A stretch of DNA of 64,000 bases, taken from contig NZ_BNJI01000002.1 of assembly GCF_016587415.1 (NCBI RefSeq), forward strand, positions 930,001-994,000, read 5' to 3'. Both the position numbers and the translations under genes were made by a program. This document shows positions 35,408 through 44,700 of this stretch, one piece after another; the first letter of the stretch is position 1, and every line of letters begins with the position of its first letter. The DNA is from Ktedonobacter sp. SOSP1-85 (GTDB taxonomy: Bacteria; Chloroflexota; Ktedonobacteria; Ktedonobacterales; Ktedonobacteraceae). Below the pieces are notes generated by a model that saw only the letters and a list, made by a program, of their open reading frames with translations, did no database searches and was not told where the DNA came from.

Positions 35408-36655
35408 GGAACTTGGTAGGATTTTTTGACAGGTCATCCATGAGGAGCGCGCACTCACTCTCTTCATCTTCTCAAACTTGGGAATTGGTTTCAAATCGAC
35501 CTTTTTCCCGTCTATCATCATCAAAATGGCATAACCAGTAGACATACGGCCTTTGATAAAGTATTCCTGACCCTGGTAGCGCACTTTGTCGAATTTGCGA
35601 AAGCCCTGGATTTTCCCTGTTGTGATCCGTTGCTCGCTTCGCTTTCCTTTGGTTTGCTGATACTCTCCATCTGGAATGCATTTCTTGACAAGCACCGTTT
35701 GTATCTGAAAAACAGGCTTCTTTCCGCGTGTGGCAATCATGGCGGCATCAAAGACATGTTCTTTGGGAAGTCCCGCAAGCAATCGATGTTCTTTCGTCAC
35801 GAAGCCCCACGTTTCTTCCGCCTCAACGCGTTTCAGCAATTGCATGCGGATGCTGTTCATCTGGGTGGCATGCAGCAGATTCCCTTTTTTCTTGCCGGTG
35901 CGCTTGAGCGTCATCATTCCCGCGTGAAGGGCTTCATGACAGGTCTTGCAGAGTGTCAAGAGATTGCTTTCCTCATCGCTTCCGTGTTGGCTACGAAAGA
36001 TGATGTGATGGACTTCGAGTCGTTGATCCTTTGATTTCCCCCGGCAGTGTTGACAGGTGTAGCCATCTCGTGTCAGCACATAGGCTTTGGTATTCGCATA
36101 CTCGTAGTTCATCCCTTTTTGATACAGCCACTTCTTTCGCAGCACCTCCGGGTTTTTGAGTGCATGTGGGTCAAAGGTTCCTGTTTCCAGCACCATGGAC
36201 GTGATTGGCAACAAAGATTGCGCAAAGCGGATTTCTCGCAGATGGGCATCGATCTTGCTTCTCATGGTTGGGGAGAATCGCCCGATCTTGATGGAATTCC
36301 TCCGATTCAACCAGCGTGCAGGCCGATAGCGTGTCTTTCGGTTGCGGCGATCTCGGCGATGGGTGGCTCGTGCTTTCATCGTCGTGGCAATATCATTGCG
36401 CACTTCTACTTCAGAAAGATACAAGATGCTGCCCTGTTCGCTGGCGACAGCCGAACCAATCACCGCACTCCCGGTATCCACTCCCAGGGTCAAGGGTTGT
36501 GTGTAAGTACACTCTGGCTGTGCGTACAACTTGATCGTAAAAGGGATTCTGCGGACGACTTTGGCCTTTCCCTCTTTGAGTAACAAACGAGCGATCACCG
36601 AAGAGCAAGGCATAAGCGGCGTCCTATCTGGTGATACAACATAGACTCTCTTCAT
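35390..36655 (-). CDS. iscB: IscB RNA-guided nuclease
   Basis: IscB is the transposon-encoded ancestor type of Cas9 that cuts DNA guided by an omega-RNA. From ATG 36653-36655 (AAGGA 6 bases upstream) the protein has 421 residues: PLMP motif at 14-17, RuvC-I GVDTGS with Asp60, an Arg-rich bridge helix (HRRDRRNRKTRYRPARWLNR), RuvC-II with Glu157 (VLETGTFD), HNH with CQHC...CKTC, HH216-217 and Asn231, and RuvC-III HVFDAAMIA (His300, Asp303). All catalytic residues are present, so activity is expected. The last seven codons and the stop come from the MITE; the fold appears complete before that. Confidence 0.95.
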   Translation of the reverse strand: MKRVYVVSPDRTPLMPCSSVIARLLLKEGKAKVVRRIPFTIKLYAQPECTYTQPLTLGVDTGSAVIGSAVASEQGSILYLSEVEVRNDIATTMKARATHRRDRRNRKTRYRPARWLNRRNSIKIGRFSPTMRSKIDAHLREIRFAQSLLPITSMVLETGTFDPHALKNPEVLRKKWLYQKGMNYEYANTKAYVLTRDGYTCQHCRGKSKDQRLEVHHIIFRSQHGSDEESNLLTLCKTCHEALHAGMMTLKRTGKKKGNLLHATQMNSIRMQLLKRVEAEETWGFVTKEHRLLAGLPKEHVFDAAMIATRGKKPVFQIQTVLVKKCIPDGEYQQTKGKRSEQRITTGKIQGFRKFDKVRYQGQEYFIKGRMSTGYAILMMIDGKKVDLKPIPKFEKMKRVSARSSWMTCQKILPSSQGNRI

Positions 36656-36943
36656 ACGATTCCTTTCGGAAAAATGCTCCGGCAAGCGCCGGGTGATGCG
36701 TATCTCTGCACTGTGACCATGCAGAGAATCCGACCTCATCTCGACAAGGTTCAAAAGGCTTGTTAGGCCTGGATCACCGGACCTTTCCTCAGCCCTACTT
36801 AAATCCAGGCGACAGAGCAGCGGTCTGATGCGTCAACCGCAGGTGTCATGACCTTTCAAACGGTCTCACCATTTCTGATGAGGAGTCTGGTGAACTCAGG
36901 CTTCTTGCGAAGCCCCTGAGTCTTCAGCTCAGGGGTAGTTCAC
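36656..36943 (-). ncRNA. Candidate IscB omega-RNA
   Basis: IscB omega-RNAs are encoded directly 5' of iscB, with the guide at the 5' end read from flanking DNA. The 288 bases upstream of iscB hold no protein frame. At the 5' side (36889-36943) an outer stem GTGAACT/AGTTCAC encloses two hairpins, CCCCTGAG/CTCAGGGG and GCTTC-GCAA-GAAGC; further stems follow, for example CTGGAT/ATCCAG and CTCTGCA/TGCAGAG. The guide would be the minus-strand bases just outside, about 36944-36960, overlapping the end of the neighbouring gene. Position and structure support this strongly; exact ends are inferred. Confidence 0.7.
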
Positions 36944-36954
36944 CCATATCGGTA

Positions 36955-37194
36955 TTACTCGTCAGGTGTGAGATTTTCTGGGTTAGTGGCGAAGACGGCT
37001 GTGTAGCCGCAGTCGAGGCAGGTGGTAGTGCTTACCTCGGATGTTCTGAGCCTGCCCTTGAACCAGTTACTCCTGCGCTCAGGCTGCTTAATGCGGATGT
37101 AGGGCGGGTTAAGCCATTGGTCATCTCCGGCTATTTCAGTTATCGTCTGCACACGTCTCCCGCCGCATTCGGGACAGGGCTTAATGGATTTCAT
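36955..37194 (-). CDS. Small double zinc-ribbon-like protein
   Basis: A 79-residue protein with one CPECGG near the N-terminus and CLDCGY near the C-terminus, together able to bind one zinc, and a basic centre (RIKQPERRSNWFKGRLR). The upstream AAGGAGG is 12 bases from the ATG, a long spacing; an ATG nearer to it yields only four codons. It resembles uncharacterised zinc-ribbon proteins of Chloroflexota; function is unknown. The ISC element is inserted immediately behind its stop codon. Confidence 0.7.
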   Translation of the reverse strand: MKSIKPCPECGGRRVQTITEIAGDDQWLNPPYIRIKQPERRSNWFKGRLRTSEVSTTTCLDCGYTAVFATNPENLTPDE

Positions 37195-37275
37195 ATAGTA
37201 CTCATTCCTCCTTCTTGCTCTCTAGATATAGTACGATGCTTTTGGCTCGACATCAAACACGAATAGCGTAAAAGG

Positions 37276-37330
37276 GTAGAGTTGGATGGCTGCTGACTTG
37301 TGATGCTAGTTGGCAACCATTCAACTCTAC
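37276..37330. repeat. Imperfect hairpin upstream of the WD40 gene
   Basis: GTAGAGTTGGATGG (37276-37289) pairs with CCATTCAACTCTAC (37317-37330) with one mismatch. Confidence 0.6.
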
Positions 37331-37405
37331 TGGAAGGTGTAACAATTTGGGGGGCTGAAGCGATAGTATCATATGGTGCAATAGAAAAAACTGGAGAAAG
37401 CATTC

Positions 37406-38908
37406 ATGGTCTTTTTGGTCTTCTTTGTGCTCAATACCTACACAGCCTCCTCTCTGCTGGCCTTAATCATCAGCGTTCTCGTGATTGCACTGGCGACGAG
37501 AGGTGTTCGCAATAGGAGCAAATTCGTTGGGGTTGCTTTCACTACTCTCTTTGTCACTCCATGCGTTGTCGCACTCACCTATCTGTTCACTACCTGGTCG
37601 TGGACGGCATACGTCCTGGCACATGATTTTCATACATCGCTGCTCCTCTATGGATGGAGATTAGCCATTGTGCCTCATATCGTGGCAGCCGTCGCGCGAG
37701 CGTTGCTTCCGGCGTCCTGGTTTCCCAATGGAGTGGTCGGGGGCGTGCTTGGGTGTGCTTGCGGTGTGCTCGTTGGGATAAGACACAGCAGGCGTCCTCA
37801 GGCGGCTACTGTAGCCGGGCCTACACGTTTCTCCAGGCGGACACTTTTTCTGGGAGTGCCTCTCGCTTTTGGAGCACTGGCATTGCCCGAGATAGCTATA
37901 ATGGCGCTGAGTCGTCATGGTCTCGGCGGTTTCTTCTCGCTGGCTCCACGTCGCTCGCCCACTCCAGGGTCAACGCCTTCACAACCAAAGCCACGGTTGA
38001 ATTCTGTTGCGCTCTCGCCCGATGGGAGTCGTGTCGCTTTTGGAGAGAGTAATGGTCTCTTACAGGTCTGGGATGTGCGGTCCCAGGTACCGTTATTGAC
38101 CCTTAGTCGTTCAAAGACTTCCATCGAAAGTGTAGGCTGGTCGCCTGATGGAAAGTATCTTGCCTCGTCGGGAGATGCTGGCCTTATTTTGTGGGATGCC
38201 AGGAATGGGGCGTTGTTGAAAACATTGAAGAGCGACAATCCTCATCCGGGTTCTCTTTTTCCGCTGGGATGGTCACCTGATAGCCAGTTTATTGCTGCGA
38301 GCGACTACTGGGCGGGTCGTGTGTACGTCTGGCGCGTGGCAGATGGGAGCCACCTTTATACCTGTGATGGTATCTCGGCGAACTGGTCACCTGATGGCCA
38401 CTATCTGCTCACTGGCAGCGGCCCCGATGGTCCGTTGCTGGCCTGGGTGAGGGATGCTCAGACGGGGAAGCTGCTTTTTATCTATGAGGGGTTTGGTCAA
38501 GCAAGCGTGTTCAGGCAAGGGGGAAACTTTTCTGATATCCTGGCCTGGTCTCCCGATAGCAAACGCATTGCGATAGGCGTGGGTGATACTGTTCACATCC
38601 TGGATGCACTTGATGGGGGAAACCTCAGGCAGTACCAGATGCCTAATATCGGCGCCTTGATCTGGCTGCCTGGCAGTGGACTGATCGTAAGTGGGGATAA
38701 CAATGGACAGATCGCCAGTTGGAACGTCACCGATGGCAAGCCTGTTCATACCTACAGACCAATTAATCCAAATGTTCCCTCACGCACTTGGGCATTGACC
38801 AGTACGCCCGATGGAGCATTCATCGCCGCCGGTTTTCTCACTGATCCCCCTGAAAAACTTGTCCAGGTCTGGGAAACGCATAGCGGGAAGCTCCTCTTCC
38901 AATATTAG
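37406..38908 (+). CDS. Membrane-anchored WD40-repeat protein
   Basis: A 500-residue protein. The first ~165 residues hold about four or five hydrophobic helices (for example LLALIISVLVIAL and VAFTTLFVTPCVVALTYLF). A Pro/Ser linker follows, and then at least six WD40-type blades to the end, each with the pattern hxWSPDGxxhA-hxxxxhxVWD (VALSPDGSRVAFGESNG..LQVWD, VGWSPDGKYLASS). A beta-propeller on a membrane base is usually a protein-binding platform. The partner is unknown. GGAG lies 9 bases before the ATG. It converges on catalase across a shared terminator. Confidence 0.85.
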   Translation: MVFLVFFVLNTYTASSLLALIISVLVIALATRGVRNRSKFVGVAFTTLFVTPCVVALTYLFTTWSWTAYVLAHDFHTSLLLYGWRLAIVPHIVAAVARALLPASWFPNGVVGGVLGCACGVLVGIRHSRRPQAATVAGPTRFSRRTLFLGVPLAFGALALPEIAIMALSRHGLGGFFSLAPRRSPTPGSTPSQPKPRLNSVALSPDGSRVAFGESNGLLQVWDVRSQVPLLTLSRSKTSIESVGWSPDGKYLASSGDAGLILWDARNGALLKTLKSDNPHPGSLFPLGWSPDSQFIAASDYWAGRVYVWRVADGSHLYTCDGISANWSPDGHYLLTGSGPDGPLLAWVRDAQTGKLLFIYEGFGQASVFRQGGNFSDILAWSPDSKRIAIGVGDTVHILDALDGGNLRQYQMPNIGALIWLPGSGLIVSGDNNGQIASWNVTDGKPVHTYRPINPNVPSRTWALTSTPDGAFIAAGFLTDPPEKLVQVWETHSGKLLFQY

Positions 38909-38912
38909 CCCA

Positions 38913-38996
38913 AAGCATAAATGAGGCAAGACAAAGGCCATAAATGGTCCGAGGAATCTCGGGACCGCTTATGGCCTTGGCTTATCTTATGTGCTT
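38913..38996. terminator. Bidirectional terminator between convergent WD40 and catalase genes
   Basis: Imperfect long hairpin; the best paired segment is AAGGCCATAA against TTATGGCCTT, with outer AAGCATAA against TTATGTGCTT, midway between two convergent stop codons. Confidence 0.7.
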
Positions 38997-39009
38997 ATAG
39001 GAGGAAGAA

Positions 39010-40473
39010 CTAGGCAGTCACTTCCAGGCCCAGGCCGGCGGCGACGCGCTGGCCGTACTCGGGATCGGCGCGGTAGAAATGCTTCAACTGGCGCTCGACA
39101 ATCTCCTTGTTCTTGACGTTGCGCATATGACCGACGAGGTTGTTGACCAGGTGGGTCTTCTCTTCCTCGCTCATCAAGCGATAGAGCGCGCCCGGCTGCG
39201 CGAAGTCATCATCCTTCAGCTCATAGGCGAGGCGCTCAGCGTTGCCGCTGAAGGTGTCCTGGTGATCGCCGCGATAGAACTCGGGGGCTGCATTAGGACC
39301 ATCGAAGCTGTTGGGCTGATAGTTGGGGGTCGCGCCACCATTGCCATCGAAGCGCATGGAGCCGTCGCGGCGATAGTTGTTGATCTCAACCTGGGGACGG
39401 TTAATGGGCAGGTGCGCGTAGTTGGTGCCGACGCGATAGCGATGGGCATCTGGATAGGCGAAGATGCGGCCCTGGAGCATCTTGTCAGGCGAGAAGCCGA
39501 TGCCGGGAACGATGTTCGTCGGCGCGAAGGCGGCCTGCTCGACCTCGGCGAAGTAGTTCTCCGGGTTGCGGTTAAGCACCAGGCGACCAATCGGGATCAG
39601 TGGATAGTCGCTATGCAGCCAGACCTTGGTTACATCGAAGGGATCGAAGCGGTACTTCGCCGCCTCTTCTATGGGCATGATCTGTACAGAACAGGTCCAG
39701 GCGGCCTCTTTCCCGCTCTCGATATGCTCGAAGAGGTCCAGGGTCGCGAAATCAGGATTGATGCCCGCCATGGCCGTAGCCTCTTCGTTAGTCCAGTTCT
39801 CAATGCCGGCCTCGGTCTTGAAGTGATACTTGACCCAGACCGCTTTGCCCTCGGCATTGATCCACTTGAAGGTGTGCGAGCCAAAGCCATCCATATGACG
39901 GTAGGTCTTGGGCGTGCCACGGCTGGAGAAGAGGATCGTGATCTGGTGCAGGGCTTCTGGCGTCAGCGAGACGAAATCCCAGAAGGCATCGGGATCCTTG
40001 GCGTTGGTCTGTGGATTGCGCTTCTGTGTGTGAATAAAGTCAGGGAATTTGATGGCGTCGCGCAGGAAGAAGACGGGCGTATTGTTACCAACGAGATCGT
40101 AGTTGCCCTCTTCAGTATAGAACTTAATGGCGAAGCCGCGTGGATCGCGGGCGCTATCCGCCGAGCCCTTCTCACCACCAACTGTGGAGAAGCGCACAAA
40201 GGCAGGCGTCTGTTTGCCAACGGTATTGAGGAACGCGGCCTTTGTGTACTGGCTAACGTCGTGCGTGACCTCGAAATAACCATGCGCGCCCGCGCCCTTG
40301 GCATGGACGATGCGCTCAGGAATGCGCTCGCGATTGAAATGCGCCAGCTTCTCAACGAGATGAAAATCTTCTAACAGCGTGGGGCCAGGATAGCCCACGG
40401 TAAGTGAATTGGTGTTATCTGGAGCGGGAATACCGAAATCAGTCGTAAGAAAACGCTTATCTTGTTCCGTCAT
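39010..40473 (-). CDS. katA: Catalase (monofunctional haem, clade-3-like)
   Basis: It breaks down hydrogen peroxide. Taking ATG 40471-40473 gives 487 residues starting MTEQDKRFLTTDFG; the frame is open further upstream but without support. Family marks are the catalytic His in RIVHAKGAGAHGYFEVT, the Asn in VGNNTPVFFLRD and the haem-ligand Tyr in RIFAYPDAHRYR. Length fits small-subunit catalases. Its promoter carries two OhrR-type boxes shared with the divergent regulator gene, so it is probably induced by peroxides through that regulator. Confidence 0.96.
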   Translation of the reverse strand: MTEQDKRFLTTDFGIPAPDNTNSLTVGYPGPTLLEDFHLVEKLAHFNRERIPERIVHAKGAGAHGYFEVTHDVSQYTKAAFLNTVGKQTPAFVRFSTVGGEKGSADSARDPRGFAIKFYTEEGNYDLVGNNTPVFFLRDAIKFPDFIHTQKRNPQTNAKDPDAFWDFVSLTPEALHQITILFSSRGTPKTYRHMDGFGSHTFKWINAEGKAVWVKYHFKTEAGIENWTNEEATAMAGINPDFATLDLFEHIESGKEAAWTCSVQIMPIEEAAKYRFDPFDVTKVWLHSDYPLIPIGRLVLNRNPENYFAEVEQAAFAPTNIVPGIGFSPDKMLQGRIFAYPDAHRYRVGTNYAHLPINRPQVEINNYRRDGSMRFDGNGGATPNYQPNSFDGPNAAPEFYRGDHQDTFSGNAERLAYELKDDDFAQPGALYRLMSEEEKTHLVNNLVGHMRNVKNKEIVERQLKHFYRADPEYGQRVAAGLGLEVTA

Positions 40474-40625
40474 GTCTCTGCGGACACCTTTCCAAACTGG
40501 CCATGTGTGGAACATGACCAACTAAGCTTATTAGCTGTGCCGGAGGGTCCGGCCTGCTAGCCATGAAAATGCAATCGTGAATGCCGCTTCACAGCGGTTA
40601 GTTTCGCTCGCACGATTGAATAGCA

Positions 40626-40640
40626 TACAATTGAAATGTA
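40626..40640. promoter_or_regulatory. OhrR-type operator box 1
   Basis: TACAATTGAAATGTA matches the OhrR consensus TACAATT-N-AATTGTA at all but one position and overlaps the predicted catalase transcription start. Confidence 0.7.
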
Positions 40641-40647
40641 TGATATG

Positions 40648-40676
40648 ATAATAGCATGGCAGTATATTTTTGTCAA
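40648..40676 (-). promoter_or_regulatory. Catalase promoter
   Basis: On the minus strand: TTGACA (40671-40676), 17-base spacer, TATTAT (40648-40653). It is flanked on both sides by the OhrR-type boxes. The leader to the start codon would be about 170 bases. Confidence 0.75.
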
Positions 40677-40686
40677 TTTAATTGTG

Positions 40687-40700
40687 TACAATGAAATGTA
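40687..40700. promoter_or_regulatory. OhrR-type operator box 2
   Basis: TACAATGAAATGTA repeats box 1 with one base missing and sits just upstream of the catalase -35 element, preceded by an overlapping ATTGTGTACAAT palindrome. Confidence 0.6.
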
Positions 40701-40710
40701 GTACTGTGGA

Positions 40711-40777
40711 CCGACGCTGCTAAAGCACGCGTCTACATATAGACTGGATATGTAGACGCGTGCTTTAGCAGCGTCGG
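40711..40777. repeat. Family B palindrome, 30-bp perfect arms
   Basis: Arms 40711-40740 and 40748-40777 (core CCGACGCTGCTAAAGCACGC) with a 7-base loop, between the catalase promoter and the regulator start. Single-arm copies occur at 25131-25153 and 63511-63534. Confidence 0.85.
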
Positions 40778-40816
40778 CACAGCTGATCTTTTCTTGTCCT
40801 TATTCAAGAGGTTCTA

Positions 40817-41311
40817 ATGACTCCATCGACATCGCCCGAGGAAGCTTTAAAGCTCGACAACCAGCTCTGTTTTGCTCTCTATGCCGCTACCCGAGCCATG
40901 ATGAGCACCTATCGTGGTCTGCTTGAGCAACTAGGCCTGACCTTTCCCCAGTACCTGGTTATGCTGGTGCTCTGGGAGGTAGGCCCGAGTACGGTCAAAG
41001 ATCTGGGGCAGACGCTCTACCTGGACTCTGGTACGCTTTCGCCACTCCTGAAGCGCTTGGAGGCGGCTGGCCTCATCCATCGCACACGCAGCGCACGCGA
41101 TGAGCGCGCCGTCGAGATCAGTCTGACCGAGGCTGGGCAGGCTCTCAAAGAGCAGGCCTTCCCCGTCCCAGGCCAGTTCAACTGTCGCGTTGGCCTGGAG
41201 GCCAGCGAGTTCGCCCACCTGCGCGGACAACTCCGCGACCTGGCCGAAACCCTCACGCTCAGCAACGAACTCTCCACCACTCAAAGCTGTACCCCGGAAC
41301 AAATCGGGTGA
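40817..41311 (+). CDS. ohrR: OhrR-like MarR-family peroxide-sensing regulator
   Basis: A 164-residue MarR protein whose N-terminus (LDNQLCFALYAATRAM) is the OhrR signature with the reactive, peroxide-sensing Cys. Helix-turn-helix (TVKDLGQTLYLDSGTLSPLLKRL) and wing (RSARDERAVEISLT) follow. It has a single obvious sensing Cys near the N-terminus plus later Cys in NCRV and QSCTP, so it could be a one- or two-Cys type. OhrR normally controls ohr, an organic peroxide reductase; here the divergent partner is catalase. Confidence 0.9.
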   Translation: MTPSTSPEEALKLDNQLCFALYAATRAMMSTYRGLLEQLGLTFPQYLVMLVLWEVGPSTVKDLGQTLYLDSGTLSPLLKRLEAAGLIHRTRSARDERAVEISLTEAGQALKEQAFPVPGQFNCRVGLEASEFAHLRGQLRDLAETLTLSNELSTTQSCTPEQIG

Positions 41312-41415
41312 AATGCAGGGTCGATGCAAGACATTACTTAGAACCACTTCAATCGTGGATGCCCGTTCGAGCAACCTGATGTGGTATGCCAGCAGAGTCG
41401 ATCATGAAGTGCCTC

Positions 41416-41465
41416 TTGACAATGAGAGAATTGTTGGCTATAGTTTAAATGTGAAACCGGTTTCA
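41416..41465 (+). promoter_or_regulatory. Promoter with LacI-type operator upstream of the mannan hydrolases
   Basis: TTGACA (41416-41421), 17-base spacer, TATAGT (41439-41444), then the perfect palindrome TGAAACCGGTTTCA (41452-41465), a typical LacI/GalR-family operator, at the start site. The leader to the GH92 ATG would be about 330 bases. No LacI gene is in the window. Confidence 0.7.
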
Positions 41466-41496
41466 GCAGCATAAACATGAATTTTGTTCGTCCAAT

Positions 41497-41551
41497 GCAA
41501 GGATGCAGGGATACGAATATGCAAGGATGCAGGGATACGAATATGCAAGGA
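41497..41551. repeat. 24-bp tandem repeat, 2.3 copies
   Basis: The unit starting GCAAGGATGCAGGGATACG occurs at 41497-41520 and 41521-41544, with a partial third copy. It sits in the GH92 leader; apart from this and the promoter nothing else is seen in 41312-41794. Confidence 0.8.
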
Positions 41552-41794
41552 ATGCTCAACCCTTCCGCTTTTATCTCCCGCAAACTCCCCTGCTCATTGC
41601 AGCCACCACGCACCCCTTACCCGGCGAGTCGCGCCGGGGCGAGAAGTCACTTCCTCATTCTTTTCCGTATCTTTTTATAGTATCGAACAACTAGACCACA
41701 TGATGTTAGTCTAAGTGTTCGACAACAGTTGAAAATGGAATTTCAATTTTGTCATGCTGAGCCTGGTCTCGGGTGACAAGGAAAGAGGGATCTG

Positions 41795-44700
41795 ATGTTA
41801 CGCCGCTTTGTTCTTCCTTGTGGGATTATCCTGAGTCTCCTGGTCGCGCAGAGTCTTATGCTCTTTAAAGTCCCAGTTGCTCATGCTCATGCGCTGGCGA
41901 CCCAGAATCTCGTGCAGTATGTGAACCCTTTTATAGGTACCGCGAGTAGTAATGCGCCTAATCCGGTGCCAGGAGGGAGCGGTGGCAGCACCTATCCTGG
42001 TGCAGTCGTTCCCTTCGGCATGGTTCAGTTCAGCCCTGATACGCCCAATGGCTCCCCCTCTGGCTATGCCTATAACGATAACACCATTCAAGAGTTTAGC
42101 GTGACGCATTTCGATGGAGCTGGTTGTGCCAATAATGATGATCTTCCCATCCTTCCCATTACTGGCTCCCTTGGCGCATCGCCTGGTAGCAGCTGGACCA
42201 GTTATAGCTCTACCTATACCAAAAGCAATGAGAGCGCATCCCCTGGCTACTACAAAAACAAGCTGGATAAATACAATACCCAGGTCGAGCTGACCGCGAC
42301 GACGCGCACTGGCATGGCCCGGTTTACCTATCCTAGCACGAGCCAGGCGACGGTTCTGCTCAATACCAGTCGTAGTGCGACGGGTAGTCGTAGTGGTTCT
42401 GTGCAGATCAGCGGCAGCAGCGTGACCGGTAGCGTGACCGCTGGCGGCTTTTGTGGATCGAGCAAGACCTATAAAATCTATTTCGCGATCCAGTTTGACC
42501 AGACTCCCACGGGCGTAGGCACCTGGTCGGGAGGAACTATCTCCGCTGGTTCTACAAGCACAAGTGGTACCAATACGGGTGGTTACCTGACCTTTAATAC
42601 AAGCGGAAACGCCATTGTGCAGATGAAGGTCGCTCTCTCGTATGTGAGCATTGCGAATGCTCAGCAAAATCTTGCCAGCGAGAATGCGGGCTGGGATTTC
42701 GCTGGCGTCCAGAGCAATGCGAGCAATACCTGGAATGCCATGCTCAATCGTGTGCAGGTAAGTGGGAACTCAACAACTGACCTGACCGAGTTCTATACCG
42801 CGCTGTATCATACGGTTCAGAGTCCGAACGTCGCCAGCGATGTGAACGGCCAGTACCAGGGCTTTGATGGCGCGGTGCATACGGCGAGCTCTATGACGGT
42901 CTACCAGAACTATTCAGGGTGGGATATCTATCGCTCGTGGACCGCGCTGGTCTCCATGATCGCGCCCAGCGAGATGACGGATATCGTGAAGTCGATGGTG
43001 CTCGATGGCCAGCAGGGGGGTGAACTACCGAAGTGGTCGCAGGAGACGAACGAAGACTTCATCATGACGGGCGATCCCGGACCTATTATTGTGTCGAGCG
43101 CATACGCCTTTGGTGTGCGTAATTTCGATACGGCAGGCGCCTTTGCCTTGATGGACAAGGTGGGCAGTGATGTCAATGCGACCACGCAGGGAAGCCCGAT
43201 TCGCGGGAATCTCGGCTCCTATCTCAGTCAACACTATGTGGCTGGCGATGCCTCGGACTCTCTGGAGTACTCGGCCTCGGATTTTGCCATCGCCCAATTC
43301 GCGAAGGCGCTGGGCAATACCAGTGCTTATAACACCTATATGAGCCATGCCCAGTGGTGGGAGAATGTCTTCAATCCAACCACCAGCTACATTACGCCCC
43401 GCAATAGTAACGGTACCTGGGCGGTGCCTCTCAACCCGGCGAGCGGCTCCGGTTTTACGGAAGGGAATGCAGCCCAATATACCTGGAATGTGACCTACAA
43501 TGCGCAGAGCCTGATTAATTTGATGGGCGGTAACGCCACGGCGATTCAGCGATTGAATCATCTCTTCACCCAGGTGAATGCCGGTCTCAGCCAGCCTTAT
43601 TACTACATTGGCAATGAGCCTGAATTCGCCACGCCCTGGTTCTACAATTTTGCTGGCTATCCTGCGGGGACACAGACAGCGGTTCGTAGCGTGATGACGG
43701 GCGCCTTTACCTCTGCGGCCGGAGGCCTGCCTGGAAATGATGACCTGGGTGCGACCTCTGCCTGGTATGTCTGGGCCGCCTTGGGTCTCTATCCAGCCAC
43801 CCCTGGCGCTGATACCTTAGTCCTGCATGGACCTCTCTTTAGCTCCGAGACCATCCAGCTAGCAGGCAGCAAAGTGCTGCAAATCAATGGCTCTGGCGCC
43901 GGTGATAGCGCCCCCTATGTGCAGAGCTTGAATGTGAATGGCGTTGCAAGCAATCAGGCATGGCTGCACTACAGCGATATTGCCAATGGCGCAACCCTCG
44001 ACTTCACCATGGGGAATAGCGCCTCGAATTGGGGCGCCAGTGGGACGCCTCCCCCCTCTTTTAACGATGGCTTTACTCCGCCACCTGCGGCCCCGGCCCT
44101 GGGGACGAATCTGGCCCTCAACAAAGCCACGACCGGTTCCACTGCCTGTGCCAGTAGCGAAGGGGCAGCCAATGCCGTCGATGGCGCCTTGAAGGGCAAT
44201 AGTAAATGGTGTTCGGGCGTGACTCCCTCCTCGCTCGTGGTCGATCTCGGTTCAGCCCAGACGGTTGGCTCCTTTGTACTCAAAAACGCTGGCCTGGGCG
44301 GAGAGACCACGGCGTGGAACACCAATGCCTACACGATCCAGTTGAGTACCGATAACAGTAACTGGACAACGGTGGTCAATGTCAGTGGCAATCAAGCCAG
44401 TCGCGTGTACAACACCATCACGCCGCGCAGTGCTCGCTATGTGAAGCTGAACGTCACCAAGCCCACCAGCACTACCGATACCGCGACCCGGCTTTATGAG
44501 CTAGAAGTCTATAGTGCCGGCGCGGGGGCGCCCTCATTTTCAACGGGCTTCGAAAGCGGCGATCCGCAGTTGACCTGGACAAATACCGTTGACACTGGCA
44601 GCTATCCCCATGGCGGGAGCAGCAACGTGACGGGCATTTGTTGTAGCCTGACTGGCCCAGAGACGGATATACGTAGTGGCGAAACCCAGCATACGGGGAA

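Larger units (their letters stand above)
35118..36945 (-). mobile_element. ISC-type element carrying iscB, with tnpA remnant
   Basis: Bounded by two IS200/IS605-type hairpins: CCACGAGG-N7-CCTCGTGG at 35130-35152 and CCCCTGAG-N7-CTCAGGGG at 36913-36935. Between them on the minus strand lie the omega-RNA region, iscB, and the last ~30 codons of a Y1 transposase. It inserted ~10 bases past the stop of the zinc-ribbon gene on one side and just upstream of phzF on the other. With only a tnpA fragment the element cannot move by itself. Confidence 0.8.

Noticed and set aside
35103..35441. N-terminal extension of PhzF (113 residues)
   Set aside because: It reads through the IS end, the tnpA remnant in the wrong frame and the MITE; the PhzF family begins at the ATG 35102 start.
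39079..40374. 431-codon plus-strand frame
   Set aside because: It is the antisense of the catalase gene; the long open frame follows from the catalase codon usage.
41497..41551. Possible CRISPR array
   Set aside because: The two units are directly adjacent with no spacers; it is a simple tandem repeat. No CRISPR-like array was seen anywhere in the window.
41477..41714. Short frames over the 24-bp tandem repeat
   Set aside because: Three frames are open because the repeat unit length is divisible by three; none has a ribosome site or protein-like sequence.
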